Shown piece after piece: positions 24,078 to 33,317 of a DNA stretch of 36,664 nt (position 1 is the first letter of the stretch; each line of letters starts with the position of its first letter). The notes below the pieces were generated by a model that saw only the letters and a program-made list of their open reading frames with translations, was not told the DNA's origin and made no database searches. A program made the position numbers and the translations under genes. The stretch comes from an uncultured Pelagibacteraceae bacterium (GTDB lineage: Bacteria > Pseudomonadota > Alphaproteobacteria > Pelagibacterales > Pelagibacteraceae). The stretch spans positions 1-36,664 of the forward strand of contig CACJHS010000010.1 of the NCBI GenBank assembly GCA_902593235.1, in the 5' to 3' direction.

Positions 24078-25073
24078 ATGAAAACATCCACAAAAATAAC
24101 AAGTATAATAATAATATTTTTCTTAATCATTGCAACAGTGATCATTGGAAGAACAATGATAGGAAATCATTTCAAAAAAAAATTTAGTAAAAGACCGCCT
24201 CCTGGAATAATAATAACTACTACTCAAGAAAGAGTTTTTGAAAATATTGTTAGTACCTATGGAACTGCAACTCCAATTCAAACACAATCATTTAAAATTG
24301 AAAAATATGAAATATTAAAACCTATAAAATTTAATCAAAAAGTTAAAAAGGGTGATGTAATTGCTGAGCTTAAAAATCGAAAAGTAATTGCTCAATTTGA
24401 TGGTGTTATTGGAAAAAGAAAATTTTCGGAAGATATAGAGGTTTCAAAATCTTCAATATTAATTAATCTTGAAGATACTAGCTCAATATTTTGCGATGTA
24501 GATATACCTGAAATTTTTGTACCATTTATTAAAGTTGGTCTGCCAGTTGATATTAAATTTTCTGGATATAAAAATAAAATTTATAAAGGTGAAGTAGACT
24601 CTTTTGCTAGCAGGATAAGTGAAGATACAAGAGCTTTAGCAACAAGAATTAAAATGGACAATTCATCAGGCGAAATATTACCTGGCTCATTTTTAGAAAT
24701 ATCAATTAAATATGATGTAAGAAATAGCTTAAGTGCTCCCGACACTAGTACAATTGTCGAGGGTGAAAATGTTTTTATTTATAAAGTAGATGAAAAAAAT
24801 AAAGTAATGAAAACAAAAGTAACCATTGGTGATAGATACTTAGGCTTTGTAGAAATATTAGATGGATTAAATAATGGAGATAAGATTGTTGCAGAAGGAA
24901 CAAAAAAAGTAAGACCAAATTTAACAATCAGACCTATAGAGAAAGGTGCTAAAAAACAGCAAGGAAATTCTAGCTGGGGTAAAAAAGATAAATCAAAAAA
25001 AGCTGAAGAAAAAAAAGGTAAGTTTGATTGGTTGAAAAATATTTTTAAAAAATCAGATAAAGAGAAAAAATAA
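24078..25073 (+). CDS. RND efflux periplasmic adaptor (membrane fusion protein)
   Basis: A 331-residue HlyD-type adaptor with one N-terminal membrane anchor (about 9-27). A short lipoyl-like domain follows (QKVKKGDVIAELKNRKVIAQFDGVIGKR), without the long helical hairpin found in AcrA. The C-terminal tail of about 45 residues is highly charged (Lys/Glu-rich). It links the inner-membrane pump to an outer-membrane channel, which is not encoded in the window. Four bases separate it from the pump gene. Confidence 0.88.
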   Translation: MKTSTKITSIIIIFFLIIATVIIGRTMIGNHFKKKFSKRPPPGIIITTTQERVFENIVSTYGTATPIQTQSFKIEKYEILKPIKFNQKVKKGDVIAELKNRKVIAQFDGVIGKRKFSEDIEVSKSSILINLEDTSSIFCDVDIPEIFVPFIKVGLPVDIKFSGYKNKIYKGEVDSFASRISEDTRALATRIKMDNSSGEILPGSFLEISIKYDVRNSLSAPDTSTIVEGENVFIYKVDEKNKVMKTKVTIGDRYLGFVEILDGLNNGDKIVAEGTKKVRPNLTIRPIEKGAKKQQGNSSWGKKDKSKKAEEKKGKFDWLKNIFKKSDKEKK

Positions 25074-25077
25074 TTAA

Positions 25078-28000
25078 ATGTATATAACCGAAGTTAGCAT
25101 TAAACGACCTGTGGTAGCTTGGGTCATGTCTTTAATATTAATTATCTTTGGTATTTTCGTCTTTTTAGAGTTGCCAGTAAGAGAACTTCCCGATGGTATA
25201 CAGCCTCCGGTAGTTCAAGTTCAAACCGATTATAAATCTGCTTCAGCCGAAATTGTTGATGAAGAAATAACTCAAAAATTAGAGGATGTAATTGGTGGAG
25301 CTGAGGGTATCAAAAATATTGACTCAAGTTCTCTCAATGGAAGAAGTAGGATTAATATTCAATTCAACACAGACATTGATTTAGATGATGCTGCTAATGA
25401 TATTAGGGAAAGAGTTGCAAGGGTTGTAGATAATTTACCAAGTGAGTCAAATCCTCCACAAATTTTAAAACAGGCAGCAGGTTTTACAACTACAATGTGG
25501 GTAGCTTTATCATCTCCAACTTGGAATGATTTAGATCTTGGAGATTATGCTGAAAGATATCTAATAGATGCATTCTCAAGTGTACCAAACGTAGGTCGAA
25601 TTTTAGTTGGTGGATTAAGAGAGCTTAGTGTTAGAGTTTGGATAGATCCAATTAAATTAGCTGCAAACGATCTTACAATTCAAGAAGTTGAAAGAGCTCT
25701 TAGAAATGAGAATATAAATCTTCCGGCTGGAACCTTAGAAGCTAATAACAAAGACTTAACTTTAAACATTGATAAATCTTATTCTAATATTGATACAATT
25801 AAACAATTGCCACTTAAGAAAAATAAAGAAAAAGTTATCATTTTATCTGATGTGGCTAATATAGAGTTTGGACCTGTTTCAGAAAAAACTTTATTTAAAG
25901 CACAAAGAAAAAATGCAGTAAATTTAAAAACTGTTGGTATTGGTATTTACGCTAAAAGTGGTGCATCAACGGTAGAACTTTCTAAACAAATAAAAACTAA
26001 AATCAAAGAACTTAATAAATCTTTACCTGACGGGTTAAAATTAGAAATTGCATTTAACAGAGCAACCTATATTGGTGCTGCAATTGAAGAAGTATATAAA
26101 AGTCTAGTAATTGCATTCGTATTAGTTGTTTTAATTATTTACCTTTTTTTAGGTAACCTTAAAGCTGTAATAGTTCCTGCTGTTGCGTTGCCAGTAAGCC
26201 TTATAGGTTCATTTCTAGGTCTATATATTTTTGATCTTTCAATTAATATTTTCGTTTTACTAAGCTTTATTCTGGCTATTGGAATAATCACTGACGATTC
26301 AGTGATCATGACCGACGCAATCTATACAAGAATTGAAAATGGCGAAACACCATTAGTGGCTGCTTACAAAGGTTCTAAACAAATTACATTTGCAATTATT
26401 GCAACGACTTTAATTCTTATAGCAGTATTTTTGCCTCTAATTTTTATTAAAGGAATATCGGGAACTTTATTTAAAGAAACAGCAATAGCCTTATCTTTTT
26501 CAATAGTTGTGTCTTCTTTTGTAGCATTAACTTTATCTCCAATGCTAGGAAGTAAATTTTTAAATAAAAAAGAAAAAATCAATTTCTTTGTAAGAAAATT
26601 CAATAATGGATTTAAATCTTTTACAGGATTTTATGTAAACTCACTTAAATATTGGGTGAATAAACAAAAAACTATTTCAATATTCATAATTTTAATTATT
26701 GCTGCCTCAGCATATTTGTTTAGTTTTTCGAAAAAAGAATTAATACCAATTGAGGATAGGGGTGCTTATTTAATTATTGGGTCAACTGATGAAGGAAGTT
26801 CATTTGAATATACCCAAGAAAAAGCCCAGATAATTGAAGGAAGAATATTAAAATTATTACAGGCAGAAGATAGTCCATATGCAAGATTAATAATGAGAGT
26901 TCCTGGTTTTGGAAGATCTGCAACATCTTATAACAGTTTTATAATTATCGCATTACTTGATGAGTGGAAAAATAGAGAAAAAGGTAGTCAACAAATACTA
27001 AGAGAAGCTATCGGACAAGTGGTTTCTGTACCTGAAACTTTTGCTTTTCCAATTTCTCCACAATCAATAAGAGTATCTAGTTATAATAAGCCTGTTCAAA
27101 TGGTCATATATGGATCTAGCTATGAAGAATTGGAGGAAATTCAAAATAGTGTCTTAAGAGAATTAAGAAAAAATAGAAATATGTCTAGAATTGAAAGTGA
27201 TTATACAAAAAATAAACCTGAGGTTAAATTAATCACAAATAAAAACAGAGCAAATGATTTAGGGGTTTCTACTGAAAATATAGGTAGAACTTTGGAAACT
27301 CTTTATGGGGGAAAAAGAGTGACAACTTTTAGTAAAGAGGGAAGAGAATACCCAATTATTTTACAACAATATTTGGCTGACAGAAGAGATAAAGATGGGT
27401 TATCAAAAATTTTTGTTAGATCTGAAACCACTGGTAAACTTGTATCTGTTGCAAGTTTAGTTGAATTTAAAGAAAATGGCACTGCTGAAGCACTTCCAAG
27501 ATATAATCGTCAAAGAGCTGTTACAATTTCTGCTGCGCTTGCTGAGGATTATACTCTAACAGAAGCGATAAAATATTTAGAGGATGTAATGATTAGAGTT
27601 GCGCCTCAAAACCAAATAACTTGGAAAGGGAAATCTGAAGAGTTAAAAGAAACAACAAATGAAATATACTTAATCTTTGCTCTAGCTTTATTAACTGCTT
27701 ATTTAGTTATGGCAGCAACATTCAACTCCTTTGTTCATCCATTTATTATTATTTTAACAGTTCCATTAGCTGTATTTGGTGGGTTAGTATTTATTTTATT
27801 TTTAAATAGTTCGGTAAATATTTTCTCTCAAATCGCTTTAATAATACTTATTGGTATATCCACAAAGAATAGTATTTTGATTGTAGACTATACAAACCAG
27901 ATAAGAACTACAGGTGTTAAAATTCAGGACGCTATAATTAAAGCTTGCCAACTTAGAATTCGACCAATCATCATGACTTCACTAAGCACAATGATAGCAA

Positions 28001-28200
28001 TGCTTCCATTAGTTATTGGGAATATTGGCCCAGGTGCAGGTGAAGGCTCTAGATTAGCTGTGGGTTCTACAATTTTAGGAGGAATGATTATTTCAACCTT
28101 CTTTACTTTATATGTAACTCCAACGATGTATTTAGCACTTGCGAAAAATACTAAGCGTATTGATGCAGTTGATATAGAATTAAAAAAACAGCTAAATTAA
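25078..28200 (+). CDS. RND efflux pump, AcrB/HAE1-like
   Basis: A 1040-residue proton-driven inner-membrane exporter, normal length for the family. The proton-relay Asp pair is present in GIITDDSVIMTD (D406-D407) and the partner Lys in GISTKNSILIVDY. The two large periplasmic loops lie between helices 1-2 and 7-8. It most likely exports hydrophobic or amphiphilic compounds, with the preceding adaptor. Substrate not predictable. Its stop overlaps the convergent SLT lipoprotein stop by 4 bases. Confidence 0.93.
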   Translation: MYITEVSIKRPVVAWVMSLILIIFGIFVFLELPVRELPDGIQPPVVQVQTDYKSASAEIVDEEITQKLEDVIGGAEGIKNIDSSSLNGRSRINIQFNTDIDLDDAANDIRERVARVVDNLPSESNPPQILKQAAGFTTTMWVALSSPTWNDLDLGDYAERYLIDAFSSVPNVGRILVGGLRELSVRVWIDPIKLAANDLTIQEVERALRNENINLPAGTLEANNKDLTLNIDKSYSNIDTIKQLPLKKNKEKVIILSDVANIEFGPVSEKTLFKAQRKNAVNLKTVGIGIYAKSGASTVELSKQIKTKIKELNKSLPDGLKLEIAFNRATYIGAAIEEVYKSLVIAFVLVVLIIYLFLGNLKAVIVPAVALPVSLIGSFLGLYIFDLSINIFVLLSFILAIGIITDDSVIMTDAIYTRIENGETPLVAAYKGSKQITFAIIATTLILIAVFLPLIFIKGISGTLFKETAIALSFSIVVSSFVALTLSPMLGSKFLNKKEKINFFVRKFNNGFKSFTGFYVNSLKYWVNKQKTISIFIILIIAASAYLFSFSKKELIPIEDRGAYLIIGSTDEGSSFEYTQEKAQIIEGRILKLLQAEDSPYARLIMRVPGFGRSATSYNSFIIIALLDEWKNREKGSQQILREAIGQVVSVPETFAFPISPQSIRVSSYNKPVQMVIYGSSYEELEEIQNSVLRELRKNRNMSRIESDYTKNKPEVKLITNKNRANDLGVSTENIGRTLETLYGGKRVTTFSKEGREYPIILQQYLADRRDKDGLSKIFVRSETTGKLVSVASLVEFKENGTAEALPRYNRQRAVTISAALAEDYTLTEAIKYLEDVMIRVAPQNQITWKGKSEELKETTNEIYLIFALALLTAYLVMAATFNSFVHPFIIILTVPLAVFGGLVFILFLNSSVNIFSQIALIILIGISTKNSILIVDYTNQIRTTGVKIQDAIIKACQLRIRPIIMTSLSTMIAMLPLVIGNIGPGAGEGSRLAVGSTILGGMIISTFFTLYVTPTMYLALAKNTKRIDAVDIELKKQLN

Positions 28201-28796
28201 AAAATAATATATTTTGAAGTTGATAAAGAATTTTTGCATTCAGACAATTGTCGCTTATAAATATTTGATTGTTTCTCCACTCTTTTGGCTAAATTAATTA
28301 CTTTTTTATTATTTTTATAATTTTTATAGTTACCCCACCCTTCATGATAAGCAACATACTGTTTGAAAGCATCATTTTTAGAAACTTTTAAAATTTTCTC
28401 TGTCTTATTTGTGTACCACCCTATAAAATCAACACTGTCCTTAAATCTTGTTCTAACTGCAAACTTGTTTCCTGTTTCATTTTTATATTGTTTCCAGGTA
28501 CCTTTTACAGCTTGAGAATAACCAAAAGAACTTGATGGTCTTTTATAGGGAATAACCTTAAAAAGCTTTTGTCTTGGTGGCTTTGCCAACCAATCAAAAC
28601 TAGACTCCATCTTAATTATTGCAAGCTGTAAGTGAACTGGTGTACCCCATTTTTTTTCAGACTTTTTTGCATGTTTATACCAAAAATATCTCTCTTTAAA
28701 TATTGAACAACTACTTGCAGTATTTTTTGGAACTGATGAACAAGCTGAAATAAATAATATTATTACAAATAAAAAATTAAGTTTTTGAATTTTCAT
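28197..28796 (-). CDS. Lytic-transglycosylase-like lipoprotein (SLT domain)
   Basis: A 199-residue protein with a lipoprotein signal (FISAC, C19). Its goose-lysozyme/SLT-like core contains IIKMESSFDW, where E64 is the likely catalytic acid, and SSFGYSQAVKGTWKQY. AYHEGWGNY is a further family block. It would cleave peptidoglycan glycan strands at the periplasmic wall, producing anhydro-muropeptides. These could supply MurNAc for the AmgK/MurU route encoded 2 kb away; that link is inference. It overlaps the upstream VanZ-like gene by 20 bases. Confidence 0.85.
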   Translation of the reverse strand: MKIQKLNFLFVIILFISACSSVPKNTASSCSIFKERYFWYKHAKKSEKKWGTPVHLQLAIIKMESSFDWLAKPPRQKLFKVIPYKRPSSSFGYSQAVKGTWKQYKNETGNKFAVRTRFKDSVDFIGWYTNKTEKILKVSKNDAFKQYVAYHEGWGNYKNYKNNKKVINLAKRVEKQSNIYKRQLSECKNSLSTSKYIIF

Positions 28797-29172
28797 TTTT
28801 TTTAAAAAAGTAAAATAAGATTAATATAATTAATACACCTAATAAATTTCCAAATAAATCCGAAAATTCAAAACTTCTCTCTGGGATAAAATAATGTGCT
28901 ACTTCTAATGCTAGAGATAAAAAAATTAAATAAATGCTTATATAAATAAATTGGTTTGGTATATTAAAAGTTAACAATCCAAGAGTTGAAACAATTAAGA
29001 ATGCATAAAGATGATTGGTTGAAATTATAAAATCTGGTGTAATTTGTGGCTGTGAATTTAAATCATTATACAAAAACCAGCCTAATACACTACCAGGGAA
29101 TAAATATAAAAAAATTAAAATCAAATTAGATAAATAAAAAATAAACTTATTTTTTGAAAAAAAATTAATCAT
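28777..29172 (-). CDS. VanZ-like small membrane protein
   Basis: A 131-residue protein with four hydrophobic segments. EVAHYFIPERSFEFSDLFGNLLG is the conserved E-x-x-H/P-x-R-x-x-x-x-D-x-x-x-N pattern of the VanZ family, which is linked loosely to envelope stress and teicoplanin resistance in Gram-positives but is widespread with unknown function. It is cotranscribed with the transglycosylase lipoprotein, with a 20-base overlap, fitting a cell-envelope role. Confidence 0.75.
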   Translation of the reverse strand: MINFFSKNKFIFYLSNLILIFLYLFPGSVLGWFLYNDLNSQPQITPDFIISTNHLYAFLIVSTLGLLTFNIPNQFIYISIYLIFLSLALEVAHYFIPERSFEFSDLFGNLLGVLIILILFYFFKKNENSKT

Positions 29173-29215
29173 TAAATATAGTTTTATTTATCAAATTGTT
29201 CTAAAAGATAAACAA

Positions 29216-29923
29216 ATGAGTTATTTAATTTTAGTAAGACATGGCCAAAGTGTGTGGAATTTAGAAAAAAAATTTACTGGATGGGTAGATGTAGATTTAA
29301 CAGAAAATGGAAAATCAGAGGCAAAAAAAGCAGGCCAACTAATAAAACAAGAAAATATTGAAATTAATCTTTATTATTCATCTTTCCAATTAAGAGCTAA
29401 AAATACCTTAAAAATTATTCAGGAAGAGCTGCAAGATTTTAAAGAAGTAAAGAATGCATGGGAATTAAACGAAAGACATTATGGTGCTCTCACAGGATTA
29501 AATAAAGATGAAATGAAAGTAAAACTTGGAGAAGAAAAAGTTCATCAATTTAGACGTTCTTGGGATCTAAGGCCCGATCCTCTCGATAAAAAAAATCCAT
29601 ATCATCCCCTAAATATTGATACTTACAAAGAAATTCCTTTAGAAAAAATTCCTGACACTGAGTCACTAAAAGATACATATGAAAGAGTAATAAAATTTTA
29701 TAGCAAAGATATAGAAAGACAAACAAGCGAAAATATTCTCATTTCTGCTCATGGAAACTCTATAAGAGCGCTTTGTAAATATTTGTTTAATTTAGATGAC
29801 AATGAAATTTCTAAACTTGAAATACCTACAGGAAACCCACTTTTGATTAAATTAGAAAACAACAAAATTTCTAATTGCAAATATCTTGATCAAGAGAGAG
29901 CTAAAGATCTTTTAGTTTTTTAA
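29216..29923 (+). CDS. gpmA: 2,3-bisphosphoglycerate-dependent phosphoglycerate mutase
   Basis: A 235-residue glycolytic/gluconeogenic enzyme interconverting 3- and 2-phosphoglycerate. The phospho-His is H9 in LVRHGQSVWN, the catalytic Glu is in ELNERHYG, and the second His is in ISAHGNSIRAL. FTGWVDVDLTENG is the dPGM hallmark. Complete. Its 3' end overlaps the convergent murU gene by 23 bases, so the last eight codons or so are read on both strands. Confidence 0.95.
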   Translation: MSYLILVRHGQSVWNLEKKFTGWVDVDLTENGKSEAKKAGQLIKQENIEINLYYSSFQLRAKNTLKIIQEELQDFKEVKNAWELNERHYGALTGLNKDEMKVKLGEEKVHQFRRSWDLRPDPLDKKNPYHPLNIDTYKEIPLEKIPDTESLKDTYERVIKFYSKDIERQTSENILISAHGNSIRALCKYLFNLDDNEISKLEIPTGNPLLIKLENNKISNCKYLDQERAKDLLVF

Positions 29924-30590
29924 AAATATCCAGATCAGTTAAATGATAAAAGTCATTTTGGCTTTCATAACCAAATAACTTTTTTTGGTCCAATAAATTA
30001 TTCCAAACTTCCAAAATTGAGTAATTTTCTATTTTCTCTTTAATAAATAACTTTTTATTAATTATTTGACATCCAATATAAATAAATTCTTTTTCAGCCT
30101 CTTTGTTAATTAAATTATTTTTTAAATTGAAATCTCCTTTTAACTTTTTATCAAAACTAAATTTTTTATTTACTAAAAGAAGAATGTTTTCTAATTTTTC
30201 AGCAAAATACATATTTTCCATTTTTAATATCTCGTCTTTATAATTATTACTCCAAACTGTATCTGGATTAAAAATTATAAAATCCTTTTCATTAGAGTCT
30301 TTAATCATATTTTGAATACCTCCCCCTGTATCTAAAATATGCTCACCATCCTCAATTATTTTGATATCAATGTTGAAATTTTTACTGTTTAAAAACACTG
30401 AAAATTGATCCTTTAAATAAAAAGTATTTATTAAGATTTTTTTAATACCTAGTTTTTCAATTAAATTAATACATCTTTCCAGCATACTTACATTTTTAAT
30501 CTCTAATAAAGGCTTAGGAATATTTAATGTAATTGGATTTAATCTTTTACCAAAACCTGCACATAAAATTAAAGCTGTATTTATTCTCAC
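29901..30590 (-). CDS. murU: Nucleotidyltransferase, MurNAc-1-phosphate uridylyltransferase type
   Basis: A 229-residue NTP-transferase. The start TALILCAGFGKRLNPITLN-IPKPLLEI carries the nucleotide-binding loop and the Lys of sugar-phosphate transferases; FNPDTVW holds the metal-binding Asp. Its position directly after an AmgK-like kinase gene is the conserved AmgK-MurU pair that recycles MurNAc into UDP-MurNAc without de novo synthesis. Start codon is GTG with AGGTAGAG upstream. It ends inside the convergent gpmA gene. Confidence 0.82.
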   Translation of the reverse strand: MRINTALILCAGFGKRLNPITLNIPKPLLEIKNVSMLERCINLIEKLGIKKILINTFYLKDQFSVFLNSKNFNIDIKIIEDGEHILDTGGGIQNMIKDSNEKDFIIFNPDTVWSNNYKDEILKMENMYFAEKLENILLLVNKKFSFDKKLKGDFNLKNNLINKEAEKEFIYIGCQIINKKLFIKEKIENYSILEVWNNLLDQKKLFGYESQNDFYHLTDLDIFKKLKDL

Positions 30591-30594
30591 TACT

Positions 30595-31539
30595 CTACCT
30601 TATAAATTTTGGAAAATTAATTTTTAATAGTAACATCAAATTATTGAATTCATTTTGCTCTTTAATTCTATGATTGATCAATTCCCAAGCGTAGGGAATT
30701 AATTTAAGATATTTTTTTTTGTTATCTCTAACAGCTAAACGCATAAATATACCAATTATTTTTAAATTCCTTAAAACAGACAATATTTCAAAATCTTTTT
30801 TAAATTTTTCTAAATCAATTTTTTGATTTGTTTTGACATAAAACCTAAATACCTTATCTTTTAATTTATTGGGTGTTTTTAATCTTACGTCGTCAATTAA
30901 GGATGCTAAGTCGTAAGCTATATTGCCAATTAGTGCATCTTGACTATCTATTACTGCAATTTTTTTATTGTGATACATCAAATTTGAAACATGAAAATCT
31001 CTATGAACAAATGTAACATTTTTATAATTTAATTTTGATAATAATTTTTTTATCTCTAATTTAAATTTTTTTTTAAATTGAATACTTTTGGATTTAGACA
31101 ATATCTTTGGTACATACCAGTCACAAAAAAGTTTAGTTTCATCAAACAAAATTTTGTTATTATATTCTTGAACTTTATATAAGTTATTTTTAAAATTTTT
31201 TACTTTTTTATCTTTTATTAATTGTATTTTATTTAAAATTTTTATTATTTTTTTAAAAATGACATATTTATTGTTCTTTTTATTTTTTAAAATTTGAAAC
31301 AAAGTTTGATCTCCAAAGTCATTTATTTCTATATAATTCTTAATGTAATTTTCACTTAATAGATTTGGTGCTAAAATTTTATTTTTAATTAAAATTTTAT
31401 TTATCGCATCGTAAATTAAAAGGTTTTTTAGCTTTTCTTTCTTAGATATTACAATAATAGATTTATTTTCTCTGTTTCTATAAAATTCTCTAAAAGACGC
31501 GTCACCTTTTATTTTTTTCAATTTTGCAAAGCTTTTCAT
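30595..31539 (-). CDS. amgK: Cell-wall sugar kinase AmgK-like (aminoglycoside phosphotransferase fold)
   Basis: About 314 residues from ATG 31539; the ORF track begins one codon earlier at TTG. The kinase catalytic loop is VHRDFHVSNLMY and the metal-binding motif is VIDSQDALIG. GDASFREFYR near the N-terminus is the AmgK substrate/nucleotide region. AmgK phosphorylates MurNAc (or GlcNAc) at C1, giving the substrate for MurU. The gene order tsaE-amgK-murU is common in proteobacteria. Extremely Lys/Asn/Ile-rich in the middle. Confidence 0.83.
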   Translation of the reverse strand: MKSFAKLKKIKGDASFREFYRNRENKSIIVISKKEKLKNLLIYDAINKILIKNKILAPNLLSENYIKNYIEINDFGDQTLFQILKNKKNNKYVIFKKIIKILNKIQLIKDKKVKNFKNNLYKVQEYNNKILFDETKLFCDWYVPKILSKSKSIQFKKKFKLEIKKLLSKLNYKNVTFVHRDFHVSNLMYHNKKIAVIDSQDALIGNIAYDLASLIDDVRLKTPNKLKDKVFRFYVKTNQKIDLEKFKKDFEILSVLRNLKIIGIFMRLAVRDNKKKYLKLIPYAWELINHRIKEQNEFNNLMLLLKINFPKFIR

Positions 31540-31555
31540 CAAAATAAGCCTTAAT

Positions 31556-32005
31556 TTAAACTTTTATATCTACAGTTCTATCATTTAATTGATTTAAATA
31601 ATTAAATGTTAAAGTTATAAATTTTATATCTTGTTTATCAGCAATCAATTGTGGCCATTCTATAAGCGTTATTAATTTATTATCTTTTTCAAAAATATCT
31701 AAATTATTGATATCTTCTTTCCTATTAATTCTAAATAAATCATAATGTTTTATTCTTATATCTTTTACCTGATACTCATTTAATAAACTAAAAGTAGGGC
31801 TTGTAATTTCTGTTTGTGTTAAATTATTTATTTTTTGATACTCATTTATAAAATATTTAACAAAGGTTGTTTTACCAACGCCCATCTCTCCATATAAAAA
31901 AACAAACTCGCCACCTTTAAGATATTTTGTAAATTCTTTAGCTAATTCTTTGGTTAACTTCTCTGAACTGATATCGATTGTGCTATCTTTAATAGCGATA
32001 GGCAT
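31556..32005 (-). CDS. tsaE: tRNA t6A biosynthesis ATPase TsaE
   Basis: About 149 residues using ATG 32005; the longer ORF from a TTG at 32032 would overlap ahcY by 44 bases and adds residues not expected at the family N-terminus. Even so it overlaps the ahcY end by 17 bases. Walker A is [10 protein letters not shown], followed by [11 protein letters not shown] and YDLFRI, all TsaE hallmarks; TLIEWPQ is the closing motif. It works with TsaD/TsaB/TsaC to form N6-threonylcarbamoyladenosine in ANN-decoding tRNAs. AmgK follows after 16 bases. Confidence 0.92.
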   Translation of the reverse strand: MPIAIKDSTIDISSEKLTKELAKEFTKYLKGGEFVFLYGEMGVGKTTFVKYFINEYQKINNLTQTEITSPTFSLLNEYQVKDIRIKHYDLFRINRKEDINNLDIFEKDNKLITLIEWPQLIADKQDIKFITLTFNYLNQLNDRTVDIKV

Positions 32006-33275
32006 CTGGTTTGAAAGGACCTTCTGTTCCAACGCTTATATAATCTGCTTGCTCTTTTGATAATTTTGTTAGTTTTGCTCCAACCTTTTTTAAATGCAGA
32101 GTTGCTACTTTTTCATCTAAATGTTTTGGAAGGACGTAAACTTTATTTTCATAATTTTTATGATTGTGCCATAGTTCTATTTGAGCAATTACTTGATTGG
32201 TAAATGATGCACTCATTACAAAACTTGGATGTCCTGTTGCACAACCAAGATTAACTAATCTTCCTTCAGCTAAAAGAATAATTCTTTTGCCACTTGGCAG
32301 CTCTATTTCATGCACTTGAGGTTTTACTTCAGTCCACTTATAATTTCTAAGAGCTTCAACTTGTATTTCATTATCAAAGTGACCAATATTACATAAGATG
32401 GCTCTATCCTTCATTTCTCTCATATGGTCTGCAGTAACAATATCTTTGTTACCTGTTGCTGTTACAACGATATCCGCTCTACTTATAGCCTCCTCCATTA
32501 ATACCACTTCATAACCTTCCATTGCAGCTTGGAGAGCACAAATTGGATCTGCTTCTGTAACTAAAACTCTAGCTCCGCTTTGTCTTAAAGATGCAGCACT
32601 TCCTTTTCCAACGTCTCCAAAACCAGCAACAATAGCAATTTTTCCAGACATCATTACGTCAGTAGCTCTTCTTATTCCGTCTACTAAACTTTCTCTACAT
32701 CCATATAAATTATCAAATTTTGATTTTGTGACAGAGTCATTCACGTTTATTGCTGGAACTAAAAGAGATTTATCTTTTTCCATTTTATTAAGTGCTTTAA
32801 TTCCAGTTGTAGTCTCTTCTGAAACTCCCTTAATTTCTTTCATTAAATCCTGATATTCATTGTGCATGATAGCTGTTAAATCACCACCATCATCTAATAA
32901 CATATTAGGTTTCCAGTCAGGTTTTCCAACTATAGTTTGTTTAATGCACCATATATATTCTTCTTCTGTTTCACCTTTCCAGGCATAAACAGGGATCCCA
33001 GCCTTTGCAATTGCAGCAGCTGCATGATCTTGTGTTGAAAAAATATTACATGAAGACCAACGAACTTCAGCGCCTAAGGCAACTAAGGTTTCGATTAGTA
33101 CTGCAGTTTGAATTGTCATATGAAGACATCCTATAATCCTTGCACCCTTTAATGGTTTTTCTTTAGAATATTCTTCTCTTAAAGCCATTAAACCAGGCAT
33201 TTCACTTTCAGCTATTGATATTTCTTTTCTACCAAATTCAGCTTGAGCAATGTCTTTTACTTTATAATCTTCCAT
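31989..33275 (-). CDS. ahcY: Adenosylhomocysteinase
   Basis: A 428-residue enzyme splitting S-adenosylhomocysteine into homocysteine and adenosine, relieving inhibition of methyltransferases. The NAD-binding GFGDVGKG, the substrate motif [21 protein letters not shown] and the C-terminal KPDAYRY are all present. The start [19 protein letters not shown] matches alphaproteobacterial homologues, so the ATG at 33275 is right although no Shine-Dalgarno precedes it. Adenosine released here is a purine that could join salvage. Own promoter likely; the chvI-chvG genes lie directly upstream. Confidence 0.96.
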   Translation of the reverse strand: MEDYKVKDIAQAEFGRKEISIAESEMPGLMALREEYSKEKPLKGARIIGCLHMTIQTAVLIETLVALGAEVRWSSCNIFSTQDHAAAAIAKAGIPVYAWKGETEEEYIWCIKQTIVGKPDWKPNMLLDDGGDLTAIMHNEYQDLMKEIKGVSEETTTGIKALNKMEKDKSLLVPAINVNDSVTKSKFDNLYGCRESLVDGIRRATDVMMSGKIAIVAGFGDVGKGSAASLRQSGARVLVTEADPICALQAAMEGYEVVLMEEAISRADIVVTATGNKDIVTADHMREMKDRAILCNIGHFDNEIQVEALRNYKWTEVKPQVHEIELPSGKRIILLAEGRLVNLGCATGHPSFVMSASFTNQVIAQIELWHNHKNYENKVYVLPKHLDEKVATLHLKKVGAKLTKLSKEQADYISVGTEGPFKPDAYRY

Positions 33276-33282
33276 GGCTAGC

Positions 33283-33310
33283 TTTATACAGCTAAGTATT
33301 TATTTTTCAA
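33283..33310 (-). promoter_or_regulatory. Candidate sigma-70 promoter giving a leaderless ahcY transcript
   Basis: On the minus strand TTGAAA (33305-33310), a 16-base spacer and TATAAA (33283-33288) lie just before ahcY, with 7 bases from the -10 box to the ATG. Transcription would start at or next to the start codon, which explains the missing ribosome-binding site. A 5-base-pair inverted repeat (TAGCT/AGCTA, 33279-33294) overlaps the -10 box. Confidence 0.45.
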
Positions 33311-33317
33311 GAAATGA

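Noticed and set aside
33276-33317. SAM or SAH riboswitch before ahcY
   Set aside because: Only 42 bases lie between chvG and ahcY and they are better explained by a promoter; too short and no recognisable core.
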